Assembly: GCA_036495685.1 (NCBI GenBank)
Contig: DASXMJ010000157.1
Span: 1-34,709 of the forward strand
Reading direction: 5' to 3'
DNA: 34,709 bases
From: Candidatus Binataceae bacterium
Lineage (GTDB): Bacteria > Desulfobacterota > Binatia > Binatales > Binataceae
Every line of letters starts with the position of its first letter. The stretch's first letter is position 1. Positions 25,788-34,586 of the stretch are shown here, piece by piece. The notes beneath the pieces were generated by a model. That model made no database searches. It worked only from the letters and a program-made list of their open reading frames with translations, and had not been told where the DNA came from. The position numbers were made by a program, and so were the translations under genes.

Positions 25788-26103
25788 ACCCACCTGCCAA
25801 GTGACTGAGCGAAGGTAAGCCCATGTGGATCGTCACGAACGAATCCTGCTCGACGATATAAAAGCAATGAAAGCGCTCTAACTGAATTCTCTGTGCCCTT
25901 GGTTTAGCAATTCGTCTAGGTGATGAAACCGCGACATTGTTTTCGATTGTCGGGCCGCCGATGCGGTGGGATGAGGCTTACCCGAAATGGTCTCCCGCAC
26001 GCCACGCATCGATAGTATGAGGGAGGGCACGCCAATGAAGCGCGGGGAGCCGAAGGAATTACGTCGCGCGTACCTTTAGGCAAGAGCCTGATGATCGCTT
26101 TCA
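25788..26103. other. Intergenic region between converging genes
   Basis: 316 bases between the luciferase-like gene and the molybdenum hydroxylase. A 63-residue minus-strand frame (25916-26107) is Pro/Arg/Cys-rich and resembles nothing I know; it overlaps the hydroxylase stop and has no ribosome site. I see no strong hairpin with a T-tract, repeat or RNA gene. Confidence 0.5.
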
Positions 26104-28398
26104 TCAATCTGCCGCGACGCTCTGCATCCCCTGCTCAAGCGCACGATGCTCGAGCAACGCCTTGAGGATCCGCGGCGGCGACATCGGCAGCTCCTTCATC
26201 CGAACGCAGATCGCGTTATAGATGGCATTCGCGGCCGCAGCGGGCGGCGGCACGATCGACACTTCTCCGACCCCGCGAATGCCCAGCGAATGAGCCGGAT
26301 TCGCGACCTCAACCACCAGGGTTTCGATCATCGGCACATCGAGGCAGGTCGGCATCCTATAATCGAGCAAACCCGTGTTTCGCAGCACGCCGTTGCGGTC
26401 GTACACGTATTCCTCGTTGAGTGCCCAGCCAAGGCCTTGCGCAGTTCCGCCCTGCATTTGACCCTCGACGTAGCTCGGATGAATCGCCTTGCCGGCGTCC
26501 TGCGCGATGGTGGCGCGGAGCAGGCGTACTTTGCCCGTGTCAGGGTCGACCTCCACATCGACCACCGTGACCGCGAATCCGGGTCCGACATTGCGTGCGT
26601 TAACGCTTGCGCGCCCAGCGACCGGACCGCCGGTGCGAGCAAGTTTGCGCGCGAGCTGCGCGACGGACATCGGCTCGATACCTTCGCCATCGGCGCGAAA
26701 CGTCCCGTCGGCGAATTCAACTTCCTCCGGCTTCTTCTCCCATAAGATGGCTGCGCGTGCTTTCAGCTGCCGCAGCGCATCATGCGCGGCTTCGTAAACC
26801 GCCTGTCCGCTTGCGAGCGTGGTGCGGCTGCCGCCGGTCACGTCGGTGTGGCCGATGCTGTCGGTGTCGCCGACCATTGGGCGCACCTGATCGATGCCCA
26901 GGCCGAGCACTTCCGCCGCGATCATCGCCATCGAAGCGCGTGAACCGCCGACATCGACGGATCCCGTAATGACGCTCGCGGTGCCGTCTGCATGGATGTT
27001 TACGACCGCTGACGATTGCATGCCTGCGTTGAACCAGAAGCCCGCTGCAACGCCGCGCCCGCGACTTGGACCGCCCAGTGGCGCGCGATAGTGTTCGCTG
27101 TTCTTGATCGCATTCAGCGTTTCGATGAAGCCGACCTTCTTGTATGGCGGACCGGCGGTTTGCGCGCTGCCTTCCTTGACTGCGTTCATCAGGCGGAACT
27201 CGATACGATCAATGCCGCATCGCTCGGCGAGCTCATCAATGATGGTTTCGGTCGCGAAGGCTGCGTTGCTGGCGCCCGGCGCGCGATAGGCCGCGGTCTT
27301 TGGACGATTGACGATGACGTCGTACGCATCGATGACAAAATTTGGAATCTCATAGGAGCCGATCATCGTCATTGCGCCCGCGCCGACCGGCGAACCAGGA
27401 AACGCGCCCGCCTCGTAGGCCATCCAGATTTCCGCGGCGACCAGCTCGCCGTCGCGCGTCGCGCCCATTTTGCATTTGATTTTGGAGCCCGAGGTCGGGC
27501 CCGTCGCGCGCAATACCTCACCGCGCGTCATCACCATCTTCACCGGTCGTCCGGTCTTCTTTGAAAGCAGCACCGCGAGCGGCTCCAGGTAGACCGTCAG
27601 CTTGCCGCCGAAGCCGCCGCCGATTTCGGCAGGTACGACGCGAATGCTGCCCTCGGGCATTCGAACGATCTGGGCGGTGAGTGATCGCACGGCGAACGTT
27701 CCTTGCGTGGAGCAATAGATCGTCGCGTGACCGTCGGCCCCGTAGATGCCCACTGCGTTATGCGGCTCAATGTAGCCCTGATGGACCATCGCGGTGTTGA
27801 ACTCGCGCTCGACTACGAAATCGGCGGCGGTGAACCCGTCCGCGAGCGTTCCGCGCGTGAAACGCAAATGGTTCGCGACATTGGTTTCCTTCGCGGGCCC
27901 GTCTTCCTTGTTGCGGAGCTCGGGCAGGATGATTGGCGCGTCCGTAGCCATCGCGTCCTCGACGTTCATCGCCGGGGAAAGAACCTCGTAATCGACCTTG
28001 ATCAGCTTCAGCGCCTGCTCGGCGACGTGCGTATTGATCGCCGCAACCGCGGCGACCGCATGGCCGTCATACAGCACCTTGTCGTGTGCGAGGATGTTCA
28101 TCGAGAGATATCTGGTATTGACCGCGCCTTCGCCAAGGTCCTGTGTTTTGTCGCTCGCAACGGGAAGATCGGCGCTGGTAATCACGGCGAACACGCCGGG
28201 CAGGGCGCGTGCCGCATCGCAGTCTATCGATTTGATTCGTGCGTGAGCATGTGGCGAGCGCAGCACCTTGCCATGCAACATGCCTGGGAACGCGTAGTCG
28301 GCGCCGTACTTGGCGCGCCCGGTAACCTTATCGACGCCATCGTGGCGAATTGGGCGAGTGCCGATTACGCGAAAGGAACGGGTCTCGTTGGAAGGCAT
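26104..28398 (-). CDS. Molybdenum hydroxylase (xanthine dehydrogenase/aldehyde oxidase family), molybdopterin-binding large subunit
   Basis: 764 residues, the length of stand-alone large subunits. It begins with the a/b hammerhead domain (DKVTGRAKYGADY), followed by the Mo-pterin domains: GGGFGGK (260-266), the AYRAPG active-site loop (370-375), QGGTAQGLGWALNEE, and the catalytic glutamate E712 in GVGEVSIVPP. These enzymes hydroxylate aldehydes, purines or N-heterocycles. The loop is not the AYRCSFR of true (form I) CO dehydrogenase. The 2Fe-2S small subunit and FAD medium subunit are not nearby, so it must use partners encoded elsewhere. It diverges from three aldehyde dehydrogenases, which makes an aldehyde substrate plausible. 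The ribosome site before ATG 28398 is weak. Confidence 0.9.
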   Translation of the reverse strand: MPSNETRSFRVIGTRPIRHDGVDKVTGRAKYGADYAFPGMLHGKVLRSPHAHARIKSIDCDAARALPGVFAVITSADLPVASDKTQDLGEGAVNTRYLSMNILAHDKVLYDGHAVAAVAAINTHVAEQALKLIKVDYEVLSPAMNVEDAMATDAPIILPELRNKEDGPAKETNVANHLRFTRGTLADGFTAADFVVEREFNTAMVHQGYIEPHNAVGIYGADGHATIYCSTQGTFAVRSLTAQIVRMPEGSIRVVPAEIGGGFGGKLTVYLEPLAVLLSKKTGRPVKMVMTRGEVLRATGPTSGSKIKCKMGATRDGELVAAEIWMAYEAGAFPGSPVGAGAMTMIGSYEIPNFVIDAYDVIVNRPKTAAYRAPGASNAAFATETIIDELAERCGIDRIEFRLMNAVKEGSAQTAGPPYKKVGFIETLNAIKNSEHYRAPLGGPSRGRGVAAGFWFNAGMQSSAVVNIHADGTASVITGSVDVGGSRASMAMIAAEVLGLGIDQVRPMVGDTDSIGHTDVTGGSRTTLASGQAVYEAAHDALRQLKARAAILWEKKPEEVEFADGTFRADGEGIEPMSVAQLARKLARTGGPVAGRASVNARNVGPGFAVTVVDVEVDPDTGKVRLLRATIAQDAGKAIHPSYVEGQMQGGTAQGLGWALNEEYVYDRNGVLRNTGLLDYRMPTCLDVPMIETLVVEVANPAHSLGIRGVGEVSIVPPPAAAANAIYNAICVRMKELPMSPPRILKALLEHRALEQGMQSVAAD

Positions 28399-28434
28399 AT
28401 TTTGGGGTAGCAGACTTATCTGACGCTATGCAAC

Positions 28435-28457
28435 TATACGGGCATTCCGCCCGTATA
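28435..28457. promoter_or_regulatory. Perfect palindrome in the divergent promoter region
   Basis: TATACGGGC (28435-28443) and GCCCGTATA (28449-28457) form an exact 9-base inverted repeat around ATTCC. It lies midway in the 98-base gap between the divergent molybdenum hydroxylase and first ALDH genes. The right arm overlaps a perfect TATAAT (28454-28459), so a dimeric regulator here could control both directions. No regulator gene is next to it. Confidence 0.75.
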
Positions 28458-28459
28458 AT
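28454..28459 (+). promoter_or_regulatory. Candidate -10 element for the ALDH operon
   Basis: A perfect TATAAT 38 bases before the ALDH start. No good -35 element is found 16-19 bases upstream (CAACTA at the 17-base position), which would suit a promoter that needs an activator, or a sigma factor other than sigma-70. Confidence 0.45.
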
Positions 28460-28496
28460 GGCACCCGTTCCCCCAAGATAAAGAGGAGCAAACCAT

Positions 28497-29993
28497 ATGG
28501 CGACTGCGCAGACTGTATCCGAAGCAACCGCATCGAAAACCGCGATTCCCGAGTTCATCAAGGATTCGCCCAAGAAACTGCTGATCGGCGGCAAATGGGT
28601 TCCCGCCAAATCCGCCAAAACCTTCGAAAGCATCAATCCCGCGACCGAGGCTGTCCTGTGCCACGTCGCCGAGGGCGACAAGGCCGACGTTGATGAGGCG
28701 GTGAAAGCCGCGCGCAAGGCGCTCGAGGGCAAGTGGTCCGCAGTGAGCCCGCACGAGCGCGGCCGGATGCTACTCAAGATTGCGGACCTCATCGACAAGT
28801 ATGCCGACGAGCTGGCGATGCTGGAGAGCCTCGATAACGGTAAGCCGGTGGTGCAGGCCAAAAACATCGACGTGCGCGGCGCCGCGGCACAGTTCCGCTA
28901 CTTCGCGGGATGGCCGACCAAGATTTACGGCGAGACCAATCCCTCCGATCCTTCGATGTTCAATTATACGCTGCGCGAGCCGATGGGAGTGTGCGGCCTC
29001 ATCGTGCCGTGGAATTTTCCACTCTTGATGGCAGTGCAGAAGGTCGCGCCCGCACTCGCATGCGGCAACACGATGGTGCTCAAGCCGGCAGAACAGACTC
29101 CGCTCACTGCGCTGCGGCTCGGCGAGATTCTCCTCGAAGCGGGCATTCCCGAGGGCGTGGTCAACGTGGTCACTGGGTTCGGTCCCGGAGCGGGCAGCTC
29201 GATCGCGGAGCATCCCGATATCGACAAGGTCAGCTTCACCGGCTCGACCGAAGTCGGAAAGCTGATCCTGCAGGCGTCGGCAGGAAATCTGAAGCGAGTA
29301 TCGCTCGAGCTGGGCGGCAAATCGCCGAACATCGTGCTGCCCGACGCGGATATGGACGCGGCCGTGCGCACTGCGGTCAACGGCGTGTTCTTCAATTCGG
29401 GCCAGGTGTGCGTTGCCGGCACGCGCATCTTCGTGCACAAGGATCAGTATGACGGATTTGTCGACAAACTTACCAAGGCGTCGGCCGCGATGACGGTCGG
29501 CGATCCGCTGAGCCCGGATACACGGTTGGGACCGCTGGTTTCCAGGGAGCAATTCGACCACGTCAACAACTACCTGAACATCGGCAAGAAGGAAGGCGCG
29601 CGCATCACCATCGGCGGCGAAAGCGTCAGCGGCAAAGGCTACTTCATCAAGCCCACTGTGTTCGCTGACGTCGATAACAGGATGAAAATCGCACGCGAGG
29701 AGATCTTCGGCCCGGTCGCCGCGGCGATTCCATTTAAGGACGAGAACGACGCGATTTTCCAGGGCAACGACACCACCTACGGTCTTGCAGCTGCCGTATG
29801 GACGCGCGACATTTCACGGGCGCATCGCGTGGCGCGCGCGCTCAAGGCCGGCACGGTGTGGGTCAACAACTACGGCGCGAGCGACGTCGCGATGCCGTTC
29901 GGCGGCTACAAGCAGTCGGGCTTCGGGCGCGAGGGCGGCCGCCACGTCATCGACCTCTTCACCCAAATCAAATCGGTTTACGTAAAACTTTAG
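28497..29993 (+). CDS. Aldehyde dehydrogenase, paralogue 1
   Basis: 498-residue NAD(P)+-dependent aldehyde dehydrogenase of the ALDH1/2-like group. The catalytic set is complete: N173 (VPWNFPLL), E271 (SLELGGKSPN) and nucleophile C305 (FNSGQVCVAGTR); Rossmann motif GSTEVG. It oxidises aldehydes to acids. The N-terminal ~30 residues (MATAQTVSEATASKTA...) differ from those of the next two paralogues, and the residue after the nucleophile is Val rather than Cys. An AAAGAGGAG ribosome site precedes ATG 28497. First of three tandem ALDH genes; spacing to the next is 18 bases, so one transcript. Confidence 0.95.
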   Translation: MATAQTVSEATASKTAIPEFIKDSPKKLLIGGKWVPAKSAKTFESINPATEAVLCHVAEGDKADVDEAVKAARKALEGKWSAVSPHERGRMLLKIADLIDKYADELAMLESLDNGKPVVQAKNIDVRGAAAQFRYFAGWPTKIYGETNPSDPSMFNYTLREPMGVCGLIVPWNFPLLMAVQKVAPALACGNTMVLKPAEQTPLTALRLGEILLEAGIPEGVVNVVTGFGPGAGSSIAEHPDIDKVSFTGSTEVGKLILQASAGNLKRVSLELGGKSPNIVLPDADMDAAVRTAVNGVFFNSGQVCVAGTRIFVHKDQYDGFVDKLTKASAAMTVGDPLSPDTRLGPLVSREQFDHVNNYLNIGKKEGARITIGGESVSGKGYFIKPTVFADVDNRMKIAREEIFGPVAAAIPFKDENDAIFQGNDTTYGLAAAVWTRDISRAHRVARALKAGTVWVNNYGASDVAMPFGGYKQSGFGREGGRHVIDLFTQIKSVYVKL

Positions 29994-30011
29994 GCATCGG
30001 GAGGCACGCAC

Positions 30012-31511
30012 ATGGCAGCAGCAGTCCCATCGATCGAAAGAGCAGCAGCGGGAATCAAATCGAATGCGGTATTGGATTTTCTTCGCAAACCGAAACAACT
30101 ACTCATCAATGGCAAATGGGTGGCGGCGAAGTCCGGCAAGACCTTCGAAACCATCAATCCTGCCAATGAGGAAGTGCTCGCGCTTGCGGCCGAAGGCGAC
30201 AAGGCCGACGTCGATGAGGCGGTGAAGGCCGCGCGCAAGGCGCTCGACGGCAAGTGGTCGACTATCAGCCCGCATCAGCGTGCGCAGTATCTTCTCAGGA
30301 TAGCGGATCTCGTCGAGAAGCACGCAGACGAGCTCGGAACGCTTGAAAGCCTCAATAACGGAATGCCGATTTCGCTCGCCAAAGGGATGGCGAGCGGCGC
30401 CGCCGACACCTTCCGCTATTACGCCGGATGGGCGACAAAGATCTACGGCGAGACCAATCCGTCCGATCCCTCGATGTTCAACTACACGCTGCGCGAGCCG
30501 GTCGGCGTGTGTGGCCAGATCATTCCGTGGAACGGGCCGATTGCGATGTTCGCGTGGAAAATCGCACCCGCACTCGCTTGTGGCAACGTATCGATCATCA
30601 AGCCGGCGGAGCAGACCCCGCTCACCGCACTGAGACTCGGCGAGTTGCTGCTCGAAGCAGGCATACCGGAGGGCGTGGTTAACATCATCACCGGGTTCGG
30701 CGAGACCGCGGGCGCCTCAATCGCGGAGCATCCGGACATCGACAAGGTCGCGTTCACCGGCTCAACCGAGGTTGGCAAGCTGATTCTTAAAGCCTCGGCG
30801 GGAAATCTGAAGCGGGTGTCACTCGAGCTCGGCGGCAAATCCCCCAACATCATTTTCGCCGACGCCAACATGGAGCAATGTGTCCCGACCTCGCTGTTCG
30901 GCTTCACGATGCTGTCCGGCCAGGTGTGTTGTGCGGGAACCCGGGTGTTCGTGCAGCGCGACTTCCACGATGAATTCGTGGACAAGTTGACCAAGCAGGC
31001 GGCGCAGGCCAAAGCTGGTGATCCGCTGGATCCGAAGACCATGATCGGACCGCTAGTGTCGAAGGAGCAATTCGAACGGGTTAAAGGCTACCTCGAGATC
31101 GGCAAGAAGGAAGGCGCAGAGCCGAAGCTGGGTGGCGATGCGCGCGGCGGCAAGGGCTACTTCGTCGATCCGACCATCTTCACGAATGTAAAAAATGATA
31201 TGCGCATTGCACGCGAGGAAATCTTCGGCCCGGTCGCGTCGGTGATCCCATTCAAGGACGAGAACGATGCGGTGTTGCAGGGCAACGATACGACTTACGG
31301 GCTTGCGGCGGCAGTTTGGACCAACGACGTATCTCGAGCACATAAGGTCGCGCGTGCGCTAAAGGCCGGCACGGTGTGGGTGAACTGCTACAACAACATC
31401 GATCCGATCTCGCCGTTCGGCGGCTACAAGCAATCGGGCATCGGACGTGAGCTCGGCAAGCATTCCATCGAGCTGTACACACAGATCAAGTCGGTGTATG
31501 TGAAGCTGTAA
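30012..31511 (+). CDS. Aldehyde dehydrogenase, paralogue 2 (altered active-site surroundings)
   Basis: 499 residues. The nucleophile C306 (SGQVCCAGTR), base E272 and N174 are kept, so it is probably active. Two normally conserved stretches differ: the oxyanion-hole segment reads IPWNGPIAMFAWK instead of PWNFPLLMA, and the segment before the catalytic Cys reads FGFTMLSGQ instead of GVFFNSGQ. These positions line the substrate tunnel, so different aldehyde preference is likely (inference). The first ~80 residues are almost identical to paralogue 3. GGGAGG precedes ATG 30012. Confidence 0.95.
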   Translation: MAAAVPSIERAAAGIKSNAVLDFLRKPKQLLINGKWVAAKSGKTFETINPANEEVLALAAEGDKADVDEAVKAARKALDGKWSTISPHQRAQYLLRIADLVEKHADELGTLESLNNGMPISLAKGMASGAADTFRYYAGWATKIYGETNPSDPSMFNYTLREPVGVCGQIIPWNGPIAMFAWKIAPALACGNVSIIKPAEQTPLTALRLGELLLEAGIPEGVVNIITGFGETAGASIAEHPDIDKVAFTGSTEVGKLILKASAGNLKRVSLELGGKSPNIIFADANMEQCVPTSLFGFTMLSGQVCCAGTRVFVQRDFHDEFVDKLTKQAAQAKAGDPLDPKTMIGPLVSKEQFERVKGYLEIGKKEGAEPKLGGDARGGKGYFVDPTIFTNVKNDMRIAREEIFGPVASVIPFKDENDAVLQGNDTTYGLAAAVWTNDVSRAHKVARALKAGTVWVNCYNNIDPISPFGGYKQSGIGRELGKHSIELYTQIKSVYVKL

Positions 31512-31540
31512 AGCCAGTTCTGCGCACAGGAGAGCTCACT

Positions 31541-33043
31541 ATGGCAGCAGCAGTTCCATCGATCGAAAGAGCCGCGGCGGGAGTCAAAACGAATGCGGTA
31601 CTAGATTTCCTCCGTAAACCGAAACAACTGCTCATCAATGGCAAATGGGTGGCGGCGAAATCCGGCAAGACCTTCGAGACTATCAATCCGGCCAACGAAG
31701 AGGTGCTCGCGCTGCTCGCAGAGGGCGACAAGGCCGACGTTGATGAGGCGGTGAAGGCCGCGCGCAAGGCGCTCGATGGCAAGTGGGGTTCGATGGGCCC
31801 GCACGAACGCGCGCGCTATCTGCTCAAAATCGCGGAGCTGATCGACTCGCATGCAGACGAGCTCGCTGAACTCGAAACTCTGGATAACGGCAAGGGCGTG
31901 ACGTTCTCGCGCGGCTTCGACGTCCCGGCCGCAGCGGAAACGTTCCGCTATTACGCGGGATGGTGCACCAAGATCTACGGCGAGACCAATCCGTCGGATC
32001 CTTCGATGTTCAACTACACGCTGCGCGAGCCGGTCGGCGTGTGCGGGCAGATCATCCCGTGGAATTTTCCCCTACTGATGGCGGCGTGGAAGCTTGGCCC
32101 TGCGCTATGCTGCGGAAACACTGTTGTGCTCAAGCCCGCCGAGCAAACCCCGCTCACCGCGCTGCGGCTGGGCGAGTTGATCCTCGAAGCCGGGCTCGCC
32201 GAAGGCGTGGTCAATATCATCACTGGATTCGGTCCTGGTGCGGGCAGTTCGATCGCCGAGCATCCCGATGTTGATAAGGTCGCATTCACAGGCTCGACCG
32301 AGGTCGGCAAGATCATCCTCAAGGCCTCTGCTGGCAACCTCAAGCGCGTGTCGCTGGAGCTCGGCGGCAAGTCGCCCAACATCATCTTCCCCGACGCCGA
32401 CATGAAGGAGGCCGTTCCGACTTCGATGATGGGGGTGTTCTTCAACTCCGGCCAGGTCTGCTGCGCCGGCACCCGCATCTTCGTGCAGAAGGACATGTAT
32501 GACGACGTCGTCGATCAGCTCACCACCTTCAGCAAAGGGATGTCGTACGGTGACCCCCTCGATCCGAAAACCGTGATGGGACCGGTCGTATCGAAAGAGC
32601 AGTTTGATCGCGTGAAGAGCTACCTCGACGTCGGCAAGAAAGAAGGCGCGAAGGTAACTGCGGGTGGTGAACCAGGCACCGGCAAAGGCTACTTCGTGAA
32701 GCCGACGGTGTTTGCTGATGTGAACAACAATATGAAGATTGCGCGCGAGGAAATCTTCGGCCCGGTTGCGACCGCGATTCCGTTCAAGGATGAAAGCGAC
32801 GCGATCCTTCAGGGTAACGACACCGAATACGGCCTCGCGGCGGCGGTGTGGACGCGCGATATCGGCCGCGCGCATAAGGTCGCGCGCGCGTTGAAGGCGG
32901 GCACCGTGTGGGTCAATTGCTACAACCAGATCGATGCGATCTCGCCGTTCGGCGGCTACAAGCAGTCGGGCTTCGGACGAGAGCTGGGCAGGCATGCGCT
33001 GGAACTCTACTCGCAGGTCAAGTCGGTTTACGTGAAGCTCTAA
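31541..33043 (+). CDS. Aldehyde dehydrogenase, paralogue 3
   Basis: 500 residues with standard active-site motifs: N175 (IPWNFPLL), E273 and C307 (FNSGQVCCAGTR). It ends with the same SVYVKL tail as the other two. Codon-level similarity with paralogue 2 is highest in the first ~240 bases, where only about three residues differ. It has its own AGGAGAG ribosome site and follows paralogue 2 by 29 bases. A strong Rho-independent terminator lies just after the stop, so it ends the ALDH transcript. Confidence 0.95.
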   Translation: MAAAVPSIERAAAGVKTNAVLDFLRKPKQLLINGKWVAAKSGKTFETINPANEEVLALLAEGDKADVDEAVKAARKALDGKWGSMGPHERARYLLKIAELIDSHADELAELETLDNGKGVTFSRGFDVPAAAETFRYYAGWCTKIYGETNPSDPSMFNYTLREPVGVCGQIIPWNFPLLMAAWKLGPALCCGNTVVLKPAEQTPLTALRLGELILEAGLAEGVVNIITGFGPGAGSSIAEHPDVDKVAFTGSTEVGKIILKASAGNLKRVSLELGGKSPNIIFPDADMKEAVPTSMMGVFFNSGQVCCAGTRIFVQKDMYDDVVDQLTTFSKGMSYGDPLDPKTVMGPVVSKEQFDRVKSYLDVGKKEGAKVTAGGEPGTGKGYFVKPTVFADVNNNMKIAREEIFGPVATAIPFKDESDAILQGNDTEYGLAAAVWTRDIGRAHKVARALKAGTVWVNCYNQIDAISPFGGYKQSGFGRELGRHALELYSQVKSVYVKL

Positions 33044-33058
33044 GTAAGCGCTCTCGAG

Positions 33059-33094
33059 ATGCAGGCGGTCTCCATTGGGCCGCCTGCATTTTTT
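33059..33094 (+). terminator. Rho-independent terminator of the ALDH operon
   Basis: ATGCAGGCGG (33059-33068) and CCGCCTGCAT (33080-33089) form a perfect 10-base-pair stem with an 11-base loop, followed by a run of six T (33089-33094). It lies 16 bases after the third ALDH stop and 15 bases before the aldoxime dehydratase start, so that gene depends on read-through or its own promoter. Confidence 0.93.
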
Positions 33095-33108
33095 AAAGGG
33101 AATTTTCG

Positions 33109-34170
33109 GTGAGCATTCGATCAGACCGAAGCCGCGAGGTCCTCGCGCTCTCGCGAAATCCACGCCGGATGCCCCCGAACTGGACGCCGCCCGACCCCGC
33201 GTGGGCCGCGAGCTTCGATGCGCAAGTGCATCCGGTCGTGATGGGCTACTTCGGGACGCAGCTTCCCAAGGGCGATACCGGGCCGCATCCGCATCGCGTG
33301 TGCGATTTCTTCGAAGGCGACGATGCACCATCGAATTTTGAAAGCGCAAGCTATATCGATCGTGTCGGGCGGCGCAATCTGATCTCGGTGGCATACTGGA
33401 CCGATACCGCGCGCTACGAGCGATGGAACCATGCTCGGTTTGCATCATGGTGGAGCGACGTGGCTCGAGTGCGCGAGGATGTCGGGCATTTTCGCGAGAT
33501 CCTCGTGGTTCCATGCGAGCGCTTCGAGACGATTTTCTCCTTTGACTACAAGATCGGAGTGGCAAAGGTCGGTGGACCAGCAGTCGGTCCCATCCGTGAG
33601 CATGGCTACTGGGGAAGCATGCGCGATCGCCTCGCGGTATCTGCCGACGACGACCTCATCAGCTCGTATGGCGAAACGCTACCGCGCCTCGGCACATCGG
33701 AGACGTCTGGCCGCCGCCTGCGCGTTCAGGCGCCGCAAAATCTCGCGGTCATCCGCTCGGGACAAGACTGGACCGAATGCACGGGCGCGCAGCTCAATTT
33801 TTATAGTGAATCGGTCGCGCCGAGGCTGCGCGACGCGATGCATTCACTGCGCGACTCCCCGAATGAAACCGGATGCTGTGAGATGCGCTTCGCTCAGCAC
33901 CTAGGTCGCGAAGGCGCGCCGCGCACGAAGACCTTTGGCCTCGGCTACTTCCTGAGCCTCGTGCAGCTGGAACACTGGGCGGCGACTGATCCCAAGCATC
34001 TGGCCATACTCACGCACTTCATGAAAATGGCGGGTGAATATCGCTCAGCGCTGAAACTCAAGCTCTGGCACGAGGTTTCGGTGCTGCCCGCGGTCGGCCA
34101 GACTTTCGAATACCTCAACTGCCATCCAGAGACCGGGCTGCTACCCTATTTTCCTAGCATTGAAGTTTGA
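33109..34170 (+). CDS. oxd: Aldoxime dehydratase (phenylacetaldoxime dehydratase family, heme enzyme)
   Basis: 353 residues, the usual length. The family dehydrates R-CH=N-OH to R-CN at a heme b iron bound through nitrogen. Recognisable segments: NWTPPDPAW near the start, [43 protein letters not shown] and LWHEVSVLP with [11 protein letters not shown]. By recalled alignment to OxdRE/OxdA, the catalytic Arg, Ser, proximal His and distal His correspond to R172, S217, H297 (or H289) and H321. The GTG start at 33109 has AAAGGGA in front. A nitrilase or nitrile hydratase, the usual partner, is not in the window. It follows the ALDH terminator and precedes msrB by 17 bases. Confidence 0.88.
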   Translation: MSIRSDRSREVLALSRNPRRMPPNWTPPDPAWAASFDAQVHPVVMGYFGTQLPKGDTGPHPHRVCDFFEGDDAPSNFESASYIDRVGRRNLISVAYWTDTARYERWNHARFASWWSDVARVREDVGHFREILVVPCERFETIFSFDYKIGVAKVGGPAVGPIREHGYWGSMRDRLAVSADDDLISSYGETLPRLGTSETSGRRLRVQAPQNLAVIRSGQDWTECTGAQLNFYSESVAPRLRDAMHSLRDSPNETGCCEMRFAQHLGREGAPRTKTFGLGYFLSLVQLEHWAATDPKHLAILTHFMKMAGEYRSALKLKLWHEVSVLPAVGQTFEYLNCHPETGLLPYFPSIEV

Positions 34171-34187
34171 TTTCTTCCGGAGGAAAC

Positions 34188-34586
34188 GTGGCTGACAAAA
34201 TCGTCAAGACCGAGGCTGAATGGCGAAGGCAACTAACGCCGAGTCAATATGCCGTGACCCGCGAAAAGGCAACCGAACGCCCTTTCAGCGGCGAATACGA
34301 GCACACCACCACACCCGGTTCCTATCGGTGCGTCTGCTGCGGCGAGATCCTGTTCGAATCGGATACCAAGTTCGACGCCGGGTGCGGCTGGCCGAGCTTC
34401 TACCAACCGGCCGCTCAGGAGCGCATCATCGAGGCACGCGACAGCAGCCACGGGATGATTCGGACCGAGATCATGTGCGCCAAATGCGAAGCGCATCTGG
34501 GCCACGTCTTCGAGGATGGACCCAAACCGACGGGGCTCCGCTACTGCATCAATTCGGCCTCGCTAAAATTCGATTCCAAAAAGTAG
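34188..34586 (+). CDS. msrB: Peptide-methionine (R)-S-oxide reductase
   Basis: 132-residue MsrB that reduces the R-sulfoxide of methionine in proteins. The four zinc cysteines are C48/C51 (CVCCGE) and C97/C100 (CAKCE), and the catalytic cysteine is C120 in [15 protein letters not shown] and [10 protein letters not shown] are standard. GTG 34188 is chosen because CGGAGG stands just before it; a TTG 21 bases upstream overlaps the aldoxime dehydratase stop and is unlikely. No signal peptide, so cytoplasmic. The resolving Cys is C66 (DAGCGWPS). Probably co-transcribed with the aldoxime dehydratase. Confidence 0.95.
   Translation: MADKIVKTEAEWRRQLTPSQYAVTREKATERPFSGEYEHTTTPGSYRCVCCGEILFESDTKFDAGCGWPSFYQPAAQERIIEARDSSHGMIRTEIMCAKCEAHLGHVFEDGPKPTGLRYCINSASLKFDSKK

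Noticed and set aside
26104..28398. Form I CO dehydrogenase large subunit (CoxL)
   Set aside because: The active-site loop is AYRAPG rather than the AYRCSFR that marks form I CoxL, and the small and medium subunits are missing.
32105..33565. 486-residue minus-strand frame antisense to ALDH paralogue 3 and the aldoxime dehydratase
   Set aside because: It is antisense to two genes with complete catalytic motifs and crosses a strong terminator; composition is typical of antisense frames in GC-rich DNA.
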